Of a DNA stretch of 39,074 nucleotides, positions 15,521-22,653 are shown piece after piece. Both the position numbers and the translations under genes were made by a program. Within the stretch, counting starts at the first letter, position 1. Each line of letters begins with the position of its first letter. This DNA is from Oscillospiraceae bacterium (GTDB lineage Bacteria > Bacillota > Clostridia > Oscillospirales > Oscillospiraceae). The notes under the pieces are model-generated. The model had not been told where the DNA came from and did not search any database. It saw only the letters and a program-made list of their open reading frames with translations. The stretch is from assembly GCA_021205095.1 (NCBI GenBank), contig JAJPYE010000048.1, positions 1-39,074 on the forward strand. Reading direction: 5' to 3'.

Positions 15521-17268
15521 TGAAACGCGGTGCGAAATTAGGCGTCCTGGTGGCGGCCCTGGCCGTCCTGGTGGGCGCGTGGGGCCTGATCAATTACCTG
15601 ACAACGCAGAAGGAGGCCGCCGACGCGGCCCTGGAGATAACAGATGACGACATCGACCTGGCGGTGGGGGAGCATGACGACGTGACCGCCCTTTCCTGGA
15701 CGTACAGCGAAAGCACGGTGAACCTGACCTATGACGCGGATTCGGAGACCTGGGTCAACGCCGACGACGAGACCTGCCCCATCGACCAGGAGGCGGTGGA
15801 CGCGCTGGTGACGGCGGTTTCCTCCACCTGTGCCTCCCAGGAGGTGACGGACGTAGAGGACTTTGAGCAGTACGGCCTGGATGAACCCACCCTGACGGTG
15901 ACGGCCTCCACGGCGGACAGCACCGTCACCTACGCCGTGGGCAGCACCAGCCTGACCGGGGAGTATTACGTCCGGGTGGACGGGGGTACCTCGGTGTATA
16001 CGGAGACCGGCCTGCTGGCCGGGGCCTTCCAGGTGCAGATCGACGACCTGCTCCAGCTTGAGAGCGCCCCGGAGGACATCGCCTCCGTGGTCAGTTTGAG
16101 CGTGGATACGGACGTCACCTCCTATACCGTCGAATATATCGAGGACGCCACAGACATTTATTACACCGACGCCTATACCTGGTTTTTGACCGCCCTGGAC
16201 GGGGTGGATTACACGGCGGCAGCCGAGACCTCTGAGGAAACATCCTCCGCTGAAACTGCGACAGAGGCCGGGGATGAGACAGAGGACAGCGCCGAGGCCG
16301 AAGCCGAGGACGCCTCCCAGGAGGCGGAGACCGTGGCTGCGGAGACCGCCGTCACGACCACCGGGGTCACGGCCCTGGATGAGGATTCCGTCACCACGCT
16401 GTATGAGCTGGTAAGCGGCATTTCCTTCCTGTCCTGCGAGACATGGAACGCTGACGACCTTTCTGCCTACGGCCTGGACGACCCCCAGGGAATTGTCACC
16501 CTGACCTACCTGGATTCGGAGGACGAGACCCAGACCTTCACCCTGGAGTTCGGGGACTACACCAGCGGCTATGTATATGTCCGGCTGGCTGAGTCCAACA
16601 TGGTCTATCTGGCCGACGGCTCCATCCTGGACGGGCTGATGTATCCCGACTGGACGAGCATGACGCCCCTGACCCTGACGCCCCTGGACTGGGACACTGT
16701 CACCACCATTGCGGTGACGCTGGACGGAGATATGGTCTATGAGATCGAACGCACCTATACCATCGAAATGGTGGAGGTCGAGGTTGAATCGGAGGACGAG
16801 GAGGAATCCGAAGAATCGGAGGACACTGAAGAATCCGAAGATACCGACGAAGAGTCCGAAGAAGCCGAAACCGAGCTGGTGGAGACCCAGGTGAACAGCT
16901 ATACCTGGGGCGACAAGAGCCTGGACGCGGACGACATGGACGCATGGCTGGATGATGTATACGCCCTGACCGCCGCCAGCCTTGCCGACACGGAGGAGGG
17001 CCGTTCCGAGGTGATGACCATCACCTTCCAGCGGGACGCCGACGTGTGGTCGGAGGTGACTGTCACCTTCTGGAAATACAGCAGCACCCAGTACCTGTGC
17101 CAGCTTAACGGAGACACCTATTTCCTGGTGTCCAGCTCCACGGTGGACGGGCTGTACGACGACATCTGGGAGATCCTGACCGCTGAGGAGGAGACCGAGG
17201 AGGACGCGGAAGCGGAAGCTGACACAGAGACCGAGGACGCCGACGCCGACACGGAAACCGAGTCGTAA
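15520..17268 (+). CDS. DUF4340 domain membrane-anchored protein
   Basis: A 582-residue protein with one N-terminal anchor (KLGVLVAALAVLVGAWGLINYL) and the rest outside. DUF4340 units are seen as repeats of the form ...YGLDEPTLTVTAS and YGLDDPQGIVTLTYLD with VYVRLAESNMVYLADGSIL. They are separated by very acidic low-complexity inserts near residues 235-285 and 420-450 (Glu/Ser/Asp/Thr), and the protein ends in an acidic tail. DUF4340 proteins usually accompany GldA/F/G sets, as here. ATG 15520 has AAGGAGG at 15505-15511; the overlap with the upstream stop is TGATG. The acidic inserts suggest a flexible surface-exposed protein, perhaps cation-binding; that is inference. Confidence 0.85.
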   Translation: MKRGAKLGVLVAALAVLVGAWGLINYLTTQKEAADAALEITDDDIDLAVGEHDDVTALSWTYSESTVNLTYDADSETWVNADDETCPIDQEAVDALVTAVSSTCASQEVTDVEDFEQYGLDEPTLTVTASTADSTVTYAVGSTSLTGEYYVRVDGGTSVYTETGLLAGAFQVQIDDLLQLESAPEDIASVVSLSVDTDVTSYTVEYIEDATDIYYTDAYTWFLTALDGVDYTAAAETSEETSSAETATEAGDETEDSAEAEAEDASQEAETVAAETAVTTTGVTALDEDSVTTLYELVSGISFLSCETWNADDLSAYGLDDPQGIVTLTYLDSEDETQTFTLEFGDYTSGYVYVRLAESNMVYLADGSILDGLMYPDWTSMTPLTLTPLDWDTVTTIAVTLDGDMVYEIERTYTIEMVEVEVESEDEEESEESEDTEESEDTDEESEEAETELVETQVNSYTWGDKSLDADDMDAWLDDVYALTAASLADTEEGRSEVMTITFQRDADVWSEVTVTFWKYSSTQYLCQLNGDTYFLVSSSTVDGLYDDIWEILTAEEETEEDAEAEADTETEDADADTETES

Positions 17269-17290
17269 AGCCAGGTGAGTTAACACAATA

Positions 17291-17333
17291 AGGGCCGCAT
17301 CAAAACGGAAGTTTTGATGCGGCCCTGGTTTAT
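17291..17333. terminator. Bidirectional intrinsic terminator
   Basis: AGGGCCGCATCAAAAC (17291-17306) pairs perfectly with GTTTTGATGCGGCCCT (17311-17326) around GGAA. GGTTTATATT follows on plus and TTATTGTGTT on minus. It sits between the convergent ABC operon and flavoenzyme gene and can serve both. Confidence 0.88.
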
Positions 17334-17350
17334 ATTAGCAGGGATGATTT

Positions 17351-19321
17351 TTAAATTTGAGCGGCAGCGTCGTAAGCGGTGCGGTTGGCGTTGCGGATGT
17401 TGGAGGCCTTCAGGCAGTCGCCCAGCTTGAAGAACTTGGGGGCGCAGTTGCGGAACTTCTCCGCCTGATCCTCCAGGGGCTTCCGGCCAGAGGAGAACAC
17501 CACGGTGTCCGCGTCCAGGAAATGCTCGATGCCGTCGGTACCCTTGTAGCCCACCTGGGTGGGGGTGATCTGGGTCACGGGGCTGGACAGGTACAGGTGG
17601 CAGTACTTGGGAACGCGGTCATACAGGGCCAGCTCCTGGGCATAGGCGGAGGTGGCGGCGATGCGATCCATCATCTCGATGATGGACACATCCTTGCCCT
17701 GCTCCATAGCCAGGTACAGGGCGGCCTCGCAGCCGACCTCGCCGCCGCCGATGAGGACGACCTTCTGGCCGATCTCGTCCGCGTGGCCGAACACGTCCAC
17801 CGCGCACATGACGCGCGGGTCGTCGTGACCGGGGATGGGAAGCACGATGTTGGAAGCGCCGAGAGCGGTCATGACCACGTCGTAATGCTCCGCCTCGATC
17901 ATCTCCGGGGTGGCCTCCACGCCCAGACGCACGTCCACATTCAGCTTCTTCATCATGCCGATGCGGTAGTTCATGTAGTCGTTCAGGGAGTATTTAAAGG
18001 TGGCGTACTTGGCGAAGTTGATGGTGCCGCCCAGCTTGTCGTCCTTTTCATACAGCGTGACCTTGTGGCCCCGTTCGGTGCAGAACTGGGCCGCCGCCAT
18101 ACCGGCAGGGCCGCCGCCGATGACCGCCACACGCTTGGGGGTGGAATTTTTGTTCTCAAACTGGTCGAGGATGTACTCACGGCCCACGGTGGGGTTGCCG
18201 GAGCAGCAGAACTCCTCCTCCATGTCGTAGCTCAGGCAGACGAAGCACTTCAGGCAGGGGATGATCTCATCCTCCCGGCCCTCCGCGGCCTTGTTGACGC
18301 ACTGGGCGTCCACGATGGTGCCGCGGGCCATGGCCACGATGTCCGCCCCGCCGGAGGCGAGGGTCTCCTCGATCAGCTCAGGCTTCTGGAACGCGCCGAG
18401 GGTCAGCACGGGCTTGGAGAAGCCGGATTCCTTGACCTGGCGGGCAAATTCCTTGTTGACGCCGGCGGGATAGAACTCCACCGGGTGCATACGGGTCTGG
18501 GTCACGTCGTCCATTATGGTGCCGCAGGACACATGGGCGATGTCGATGTCTTCTTCGACCCGCTTGAGGAAGTCAATGCAGTCGTCGATGGTGCCGCCGC
18601 CCTCGGTCAGCTCGTCGCCGGAGACGCGAACCTCGATGGGTACGCGGGGGCCGACAGCGTCACGGACGGCCTTGATGAGCATCATGGGGAAGCGGGCGCG
18701 GTTTTCACGGGAGCCGCCGAACTCATCCGTCCGCTGGTTGGACAGGGGGCTGAGGAACTGGGCGGGGAAGGTGCCGTGGCCCAGGTGGAGCATGATCATG
18801 TCGAAGCCCACGCGGACAGCGTTTTTCGCGGCCTGGGCATAGTCGGCGCACATACGCTCCATGGCAGCCTTGTCCAGCGCGGGACACCACTCGCCAGTCT
18901 CCTCATCGTTCTCGCCGTTGACGGACCAGCAGACCACTTCGCCGTCGATCTCCTCATGGCGGGAGAAGGCCAGCAGCTCCAGGCTGATCTTGGCGTCAAA
19001 GAAGTGGACGGCGCTGGTCAGGCGGTACCAGTAGTTGTGGTACTGCATATTGAAGATGTCCGGGTCAGAGTGGAACTCATCCGGGTGGCCCACCATCCAG
19101 CGATCCATGTTCTGGGCGGAGAAGGTGATGCAGGCCGCACCGCCGCGGGCCTTCTCCCGGTAGTGGGCGATAACCGCCTCGTTGGGGTACGGCTCACCGG
19201 CCCCCAGCAGATGGGCGCCGGTGGGGGCGGTCCAAATGCGGTTTTTGAAGATGATTCCCGGCCAGCGGCCTCTCGCGCCGATGGTAATGGGGCTGAACAT
19301 CGTGGGATATTTTCTTTCCAT
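17351..19321 (-). CDS. FMN/FeS/FAD enzyme of the enoate reductase / BaiCD family (Old Yellow Enzyme fold)
   Basis: A 656-residue NAD(P)H-dependent flavoenzyme. Residues 1 to about 345 form an OYE TIM barrel (APTGAHLLGAGEPY; FLSPLSNQRTDEFGGSRENR). The iron-sulfur motif near 355-372 reads CLKCFVCLSYDMEEEFCC. A FAD/NAD domain follows, with VAVIGGGPAGMAAAQF near 395 and VVLIGGGEVGCEAALYL near 519. This layout matches 2-enoate reductase, 2,4-dienoyl-CoA reductase and the bile-acid enzymes BaiCD/BaiH, which reduce activated or conjugated C=C bonds anaerobically. Two oddities: the spacing between the second and third cysteine is shorter than the usual C-x2-C-x3-C, and the catalytic Tyr region reads GHGTF instead of xHGYL. 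The substrate is unknown. It is a single gene with its own promoter. Confidence 0.9.
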   Translation of the reverse strand: MERKYPTMFSPITIGARGRWPGIIFKNRIWTAPTGAHLLGAGEPYPNEAVIAHYREKARGGAACITFSAQNMDRWMVGHPDEFHSDPDIFNMQYHNYWYRLTSAVHFFDAKISLELLAFSRHEEIDGEVVCWSVNGENDEETGEWCPALDKAAMERMCADYAQAAKNAVRVGFDMIMLHLGHGTFPAQFLSPLSNQRTDEFGGSRENRARFPMMLIKAVRDAVGPRVPIEVRVSGDELTEGGGTIDDCIDFLKRVEEDIDIAHVSCGTIMDDVTQTRMHPVEFYPAGVNKEFARQVKESGFSKPVLTLGAFQKPELIEETLASGGADIVAMARGTIVDAQCVNKAAEGREDEIIPCLKCFVCLSYDMEEEFCCSGNPTVGREYILDQFENKNSTPKRVAVIGGGPAGMAAAQFCTERGHKVTLYEKDDKLGGTINFAKYATFKYSLNDYMNYRIGMMKKLNVDVRLGVEATPEMIEAEHYDVVMTALGASNIVLPIPGHDDPRVMCAVDVFGHADEIGQKVVLIGGGEVGCEAALYLAMEQGKDVSIIEMMDRIAATSAYAQELALYDRVPKYCHLYLSSPVTQITPTQVGYKGTDGIEHFLDADTVVFSSGRKPLEDQAEKFRNCAPKFFKLGDCLKASNIRNANRTAYDAAAQI

Positions 19322-19394
19322 GCTTCAATGCTCCTATATGTATAATTTCCTTTTAGACTTGGGATTTTCGCTAATTTCCTATCCTACTTAAAGT

Positions 19395-19422
19395 ATTATA
19401 TCATAAATACCTGATTGTGCAA
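19395..19422 (-). promoter_or_regulatory. Promoter of the flavoenzyme gene
   Basis: Minus strand: TTGCAC (19422-19417), 16-base spacer, TATAAT (19400-19395). It leaves a leader of about 65 bases before the ATG at 19321, with AGGAGC as ribosome binding site. Confidence 0.7.
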
Positions 19423-19541
19423 GGGAATATTAAAACAAAATTGTCCCCGAAGATAAAGGGGATTTTTGCCCCTCTGCGCCAGAAAAAACGGGACTGCGGG
19501 AAAAAATTCACATAGGTATGGCGCATCTTCGCTTTTTCGTG

Positions 19542-19547
19542 TATAAT
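19542..19547 (+). promoter_or_regulatory. Candidate -10 box for the DegV gene
   Basis: TATAAT lies 45 bases before the DegV start. No good -35 is found 16-18 bases upstream (TGGCGC), so only the -10 supports it. Confidence 0.4.
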
Positions 19548-19591
19548 ATAATCAAACTTGAAACGAAAAAAAACGAACAGGAGGCGATCTC

Positions 19592-20482
19592 ATGGGCGGC
19601 AAGTTTATCCTTTCCTGCGGCTCCACGGTGGATGTACCCTTTTCCTATATGGAGAAGCGGGACGTGCCGGTGATTTTCTATTCCTATACGGTGGACGGTC
19701 AGGAGTACCTGGACGACATGGGCCGGGATCCCCAGGCGCTGCCCCGGTTTTATGAAATGCTGAAGGAGGGCAAGCTCCCCTCCACCAGTCAGGTGAACAT
19801 CCAGCAGTACCGGGACTTTTTCGCGGAGCAGCTTGAAAAGGGCGACCTGCTCCATGTGGCCTTCGGCTCCGGGATGTCCGCCTTGGTGAACAACGCCCTT
19901 CTGGCGGCGGAGGAGCTGCGGGAGGAGTACCCGAACCGAAAGCTGGTGGTGGTGGATTCCCTTTGCAGCTCCTCCGGCTACGGCCTGCTGGTGGACGAGG
20001 CGGCGGATATGCGGGATCGGGGCTGCACCATAGAGGAGACAGAGCAGTGGCTTCTGGCCAACCGAAACCGGGTGCATCACCAGTTCTTCTCCACCGACAT
20101 GACTATGTTCCGGCGCAGCGGGCGGGTGTCCGGCCCCACGGCCACCATCGCCACCATTTTGAACATATGCCCCATCATGCGGCTGGACGACCGGGGGCGC
20201 ATTATCGCCTACGGCAAGGTGCGGGGCAGGCCCGCCGCCGTCCGCACCACCATCGAGACTATGGACAGGCACATTCAAAATGGCCGGGACTATGACGGCA
20301 AGCTCTGGGTCTGCCACTCCAACTGCCCGGACATCGCCCAGCCCTTCCGGGAGACCCTGAAAGAGCATTACCCCCGTGTGAAGGACATCCCCATGTTCGA
20401 CATCGGCACCATCATCGCCGCCCACTGCGGGCCGGGAACGGTGGCGGCCTTCTTTATGGGGGACGAGCGGGAACCTGAATAA
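19592..20482 (+). CDS. DegV family fatty-acid-binding protein
   Basis: A 296-residue cytosolic protein of the DegV/FakB family. Members bind a fatty acid and, with the FakA kinase, present it for phosphorylation; the partner is not in this window. Family marks are STVDVPFSYMEKRDVPVIFY near the start, PSTSQVNIQQYRDFF at the fatty-acid-binding loop, HVAFGSGMSALVNNA, VVVDSLCSSSGYGLLV, and FRRSGRVSGPTATIATILNI followed by CPIMRLDDRGRI in the second domain. The C-terminal IGTIIAAHCGPGTVAAFF is diagnostic. ATG 19592 has AGGAGG at 19579-19584 with a 7-base spacer. It stands alone between divergent and convergent neighbours. Which lipid it binds is not predictable. Confidence 0.93.
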   Translation: MGGKFILSCGSTVDVPFSYMEKRDVPVIFYSYTVDGQEYLDDMGRDPQALPRFYEMLKEGKLPSTSQVNIQQYRDFFAEQLEKGDLLHVAFGSGMSALVNNALLAAEELREEYPNRKLVVVDSLCSSSGYGLLVDEAADMRDRGCTIEETEQWLLANRNRVHHQFFSTDMTMFRRSGRVSGPTATIATILNICPIMRLDDRGRIIAYGKVRGRPAAVRTTIETMDRHIQNGRDYDGKLWVCHSNCPDIAQPFRETLKEHYPRVKDIPMFDIGTIIAAHCGPGTVAAFFMGDEREPE

Positions 20483-20503
20483 ATAGGAACCGACATACAG
20501 AAA

Positions 20504-20533
20504 GGCCCTGTCAAGCCGTGACTTGACAGGGTC
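20504..20533. terminator. Bidirectional terminator between DegV and anti-sigma genes
   Basis: GGCCCTGTCAAG (20504-20515) pairs with CTTGACAGGGTC (20522-20533), with one G-T wobble. It is followed by TTAAACTTTT on plus and TTTCTGT on minus. Confidence 0.8.
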
Positions 20534-20554
20534 TTAAACTTTTGGCGGGAAAGT

Positions 20555-21649
20555 TTATCCGTTCAGCGTCATGCTCTCCGCAACCTCCACCAGCGCCTCC
20601 ATGGTCAGGGTGTCCGAGGTGAGCTGGAACACAAGGCAGTTTTCCGTGTCCACCCAGGAAAGACCATAATAGTTGTCGCCCAGGGCGTAATAGGCGGCCA
20701 GTTCGCCGTTTACGGTTGTTGCTGTGTAGCCGCGGCCCCCGGTTTGCAGGGAGAGAACGTATTCCGGGGTGTTGCCAAATTCCACGCCCGTCCCCGCGTC
20801 CTCCGTCAGGTTGTAGCTCTCGTAGCTGAAATGCAGCTCGTCGTGACCGCTGTTTTCGTAGGTGTAGCGCACATAGGCGTACCAGCCGCCGCCGCTGGAC
20901 AGGGGGGAGGCGGTGAAGCTGGCCTGCTCATAGCCCTCCGGCGGGGTGATCTGGTAGTCCCCCAGATCCGCCAGGGCATGGCTGTAGCCGCCGGACAGGG
21001 TGGGGGTCAGGGCTTCGTCCAGCTCCTCCACGCTCTCCGCCATGGCCGTCAGGTCTACGGCGTCGTCGTCCGTGGTCAGGGAGAAGCCCAGGCCCCTGGC
21101 CCCGTCCGTCCAGAACAGCAGCCGCTCCGTGGCGGTGGTGTAGAGGACGCCCTCCGCCTCGCCTACGGTAACGGACTGGGTGTCGGTGACGTTGTCCATT
21201 GTCACCTGGCCGCCCTCGATGTCGCCCTGGACAGACAGCGTGATATAATGCCCGTCCCCGTTTTCAAAGCGGATGGTCTGATAGCCGTAGGCGGGGTCGG
21301 ACACGAAGCTGAGGGCGTAGCCCTCTGGTATCTCGCCGGGGTACCAGTTGCCCAGCTCCACATAGTCCTCGTCCGTGGCCTGGAAATCCACCTCGATGTA
21401 GTCCCCCATGTCTGTGGATACCAGCTCCACGCGGGAGATGGCCAGGGCAAGGGCGGACACGGTCAGCACGCACACCGCCGCAATCAGCGCCACGGCAAGC
21501 TTGGGCGCCTTGCGCCTGTGATTTTTCTGCATTTGAATGACCTCCTTCTTCGGCTGGGAGGCCGCCTCCGCCAGCGTCCGCCGGATGCGCTCGTCCGCGT
21601 CGGCTGGCAGCGTGATTTTGTCGAACGCGCCGCGAATTTTATCCTGCAT
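20555..21649 (-). CDS. Anti-sigma-like membrane protein with DUF4367 region
   Basis: A 364-residue single-pass membrane protein encoded just after an ECF sigma factor. Residues 1-45 are cytoplasmic (MQDKIRGAFDKITLPADADE) and would hold the sigma factor. A transmembrane helix spans about 48-71 (APKLAVALIAAVCVLTVSAL). The rest is outside and ends in a DUF4367-like part (LVFQLTSDTLTMEALVEVAESM), which often senses envelope conditions in Firmicutes. There is no HxxxCxxC zinc motif, so it is not a ZAS-type anti-sigma. Its ATG at 21649 lies inside the sigma gene (11-base overlap), a common arrangement that keeps the two proteins balanced. The signal sensed is unknown. Confidence 0.85.
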   Translation of the reverse strand: MQDKIRGAFDKITLPADADERIRRTLAEAASQPKKEVIQMQKNHRRKAPKLAVALIAAVCVLTVSALALAISRVELVSTDMGDYIEVDFQATDEDYVELGNWYPGEIPEGYALSFVSDPAYGYQTIRFENGDGHYITLSVQGDIEGGQVTMDNVTDTQSVTVGEAEGVLYTTATERLLFWTDGARGLGFSLTTDDDAVDLTAMAESVEELDEALTPTLSGGYSHALADLGDYQITPPEGYEQASFTASPLSSGGGWYAYVRYTYENSGHDELHFSYESYNLTEDAGTGVEFGNTPEYVLSLQTGGRGYTATTVNGELAAYYALGDNYYGLSWVDTENCLVFQLTSDTLTMEALVEVAESMTLNG

Positions 21650-22133
21650 AGTCAGCCTCCAATTTCGATTTCAATCGCTTTCTGGCTCTGTCCAGCCGGG
21701 TGGACACGGTGGAGCGCTTCAGCCCCAGCATTTCGCCCACCTCGGCGGTGGAATAGCCCTCGTAGTAATAGAGATACACCACGGCCCGTTCCTCCTCCTT
21801 CAGGGACATCACCGCCTGGAACACCTCGTTTTCCTCCGGGGCGTCGAAGGGCAGCTCCAGCTCCTCCAACGGCTGGGTCTTCCGCCGCCAGGCGGAGCGG
21901 AGAAGGCTTTTGCAGAGATTGGCCGTCACCGACGCCAGCCACTGCCGTTCCTTGCCGGGGGTGATCTCCCCGCAATGCTCCAGCAGCCGGAGAAAGGCCG
22001 TCTGGCACACGTCCTCCGCGTCCTGGGGGGATTTCGTATAGCTCAGGGCCAGGCGATAGACCATCTGCTTGTGGGCCTCGTAAAGCTCCATAATGCCGCC
22101 ATAGGCAGGCGTCGTATCGGATTCCGGGGTCAT
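21639..22133 (-). CDS. ECF-type sigma-70 family RNA polymerase sigma factor
   Basis: A 164-residue group IV sigma factor with only regions 2 and 4. Region 2 is visible as YEAHKQMVYRLALSYTKSPQ, then DAEDVCQTAFLRLLEH (the conserved D-A-E-D-x2-Q). Region 4 is SLKEEERAVVYLYYYEGYST, then AEVGEMLGLKRSTVSTRLDRARKRLK, a clear helix-turn-helix. The ATG at 22133 is preceded by AGGAGG at 22141-22146. It overlaps the anti-sigma gene by 11 bases. It probably directs an envelope-response regulon and perhaps its own promoter, but no recognisable autoregulatory promoter was found in the 100 bases upstream. Confidence 0.92.
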   Translation of the reverse strand: MTPESDTTPAYGGIMELYEAHKQMVYRLALSYTKSPQDAEDVCQTAFLRLLEHCGEITPGKERQWLASVTANLCKSLLRSAWRRKTQPLEELELPFDAPEENEVFQAVMSLKEEERAVVYLYYYEGYSTAEVGEMLGLKRSTVSTRLDRARKRLKSKLEADYAG

Positions 22134-22381
22134 GGCACACCTCCTTTCCTCATCGTGACCGGTCTGTAAATAAGACGCCGCAAAGGCCCAAACGGTCTCA
22201 GGATAAAAAATTATTTTGCAGTCAAACGCAGAAAAAGCCCGCCATGCAGCCCGCGAAGCGGGAGCATCAGGGCCAAAAACCTCAAATCATGCCAAGCGAA
22301 AAATTTGTGGGTCAGCCTACAATTCAAGGTGTCCGACAACACCAAACGAAAAAATCCAACAGCCGGACTATAAATTTAGGT
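22134..22381. other. Intergenic stretch between sigma gene and repeat copy B
   Basis: No credible gene is seen. From 22200 on the base composition turns AT-rich. The 10-mer TGTCCGACAA occurs at 22330 and again at 22382, where copy B starts; the first is within the palindrome GGTGTCCGACAACACC. The flanking bases are also alike (AATTCAAGGT versus AAATTTAGGT), so this looks like a partial duplicate of the repeat's left end. Confidence 0.45.
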
Positions 22382-22602
22382 TGTCCGACAATGCGCGGCG
22401 AGGGATTTTGTTCGCTGACGAGGCGGGCCGACGAAGGCGTATCCCTGGGGCCCCCGCAAAGCTGGCTTTGTGGGGAGAGGAGGCGCAAAGGGAGCGTGCG
22501 GATGCTCTTTTTGCAAAAAAGAGCGTAGATAAGCGGACTTTGTGCCGACGACGTCGAGGAGGCCCAACGAAGCTCAGCGGGCAAAAGACCCGCCGCCCCC
22601 GT
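22382..22602 (+). repeat. Palindromic dispersed element, copy B (long form)
   Basis: The outer arms match copy A (9761-9878). Stem pairs are GCGGC with GCCGC, GGG with CCC, TTTTG with CAAAA, CGCTGA (22413-22418) with TCAGCG (22574-22579), GGGC with GCCC, and CGACG with CGTCG. Instead of copy A's small loop it carries about 115 extra bases with their own hairpins: CCCCGCAAAG/CTTTGTGGGG (22452-22475) and a GCTCTTTTT/AAAAAAGAGC palindrome (22504-22524). The last stem pair is A-T here but G-C in copy A, a compensatory change. The right end abuts the terminator at 22603. Confidence 0.8.
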
Positions 22603-22639
22603 AAAAAAGAGTGGACTGCTTTCGCAGCCCACTCTTTTT
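22603..22639 (-). terminator. Intrinsic terminator of the flavoprotein operon
   Basis: AAAAAGAGTGG (22604-22614) pairs with CCACTCTTTTT (22629-22639); inside, CTGC pairs with GCAG around TTTC. On the minus strand the stem runs into TTTTTT. It lies 15 bases past the FAD protein stop. Confidence 0.9.
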
Positions 22640-22653
22640 GAAGCAGTATAATT

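Noticed and set aside
17357-19345. 662-codon open frame antisense to the flavoenzyme gene, and similar long antisense frames at 22855-24288, 25135-26496 and 27539-29398
   Set aside because: They mirror strongly coding genes on the other strand in GC-rich codon usage, show no family motifs, and have His/Gly/Val-rich compositions typical of reverse-strand shadows.
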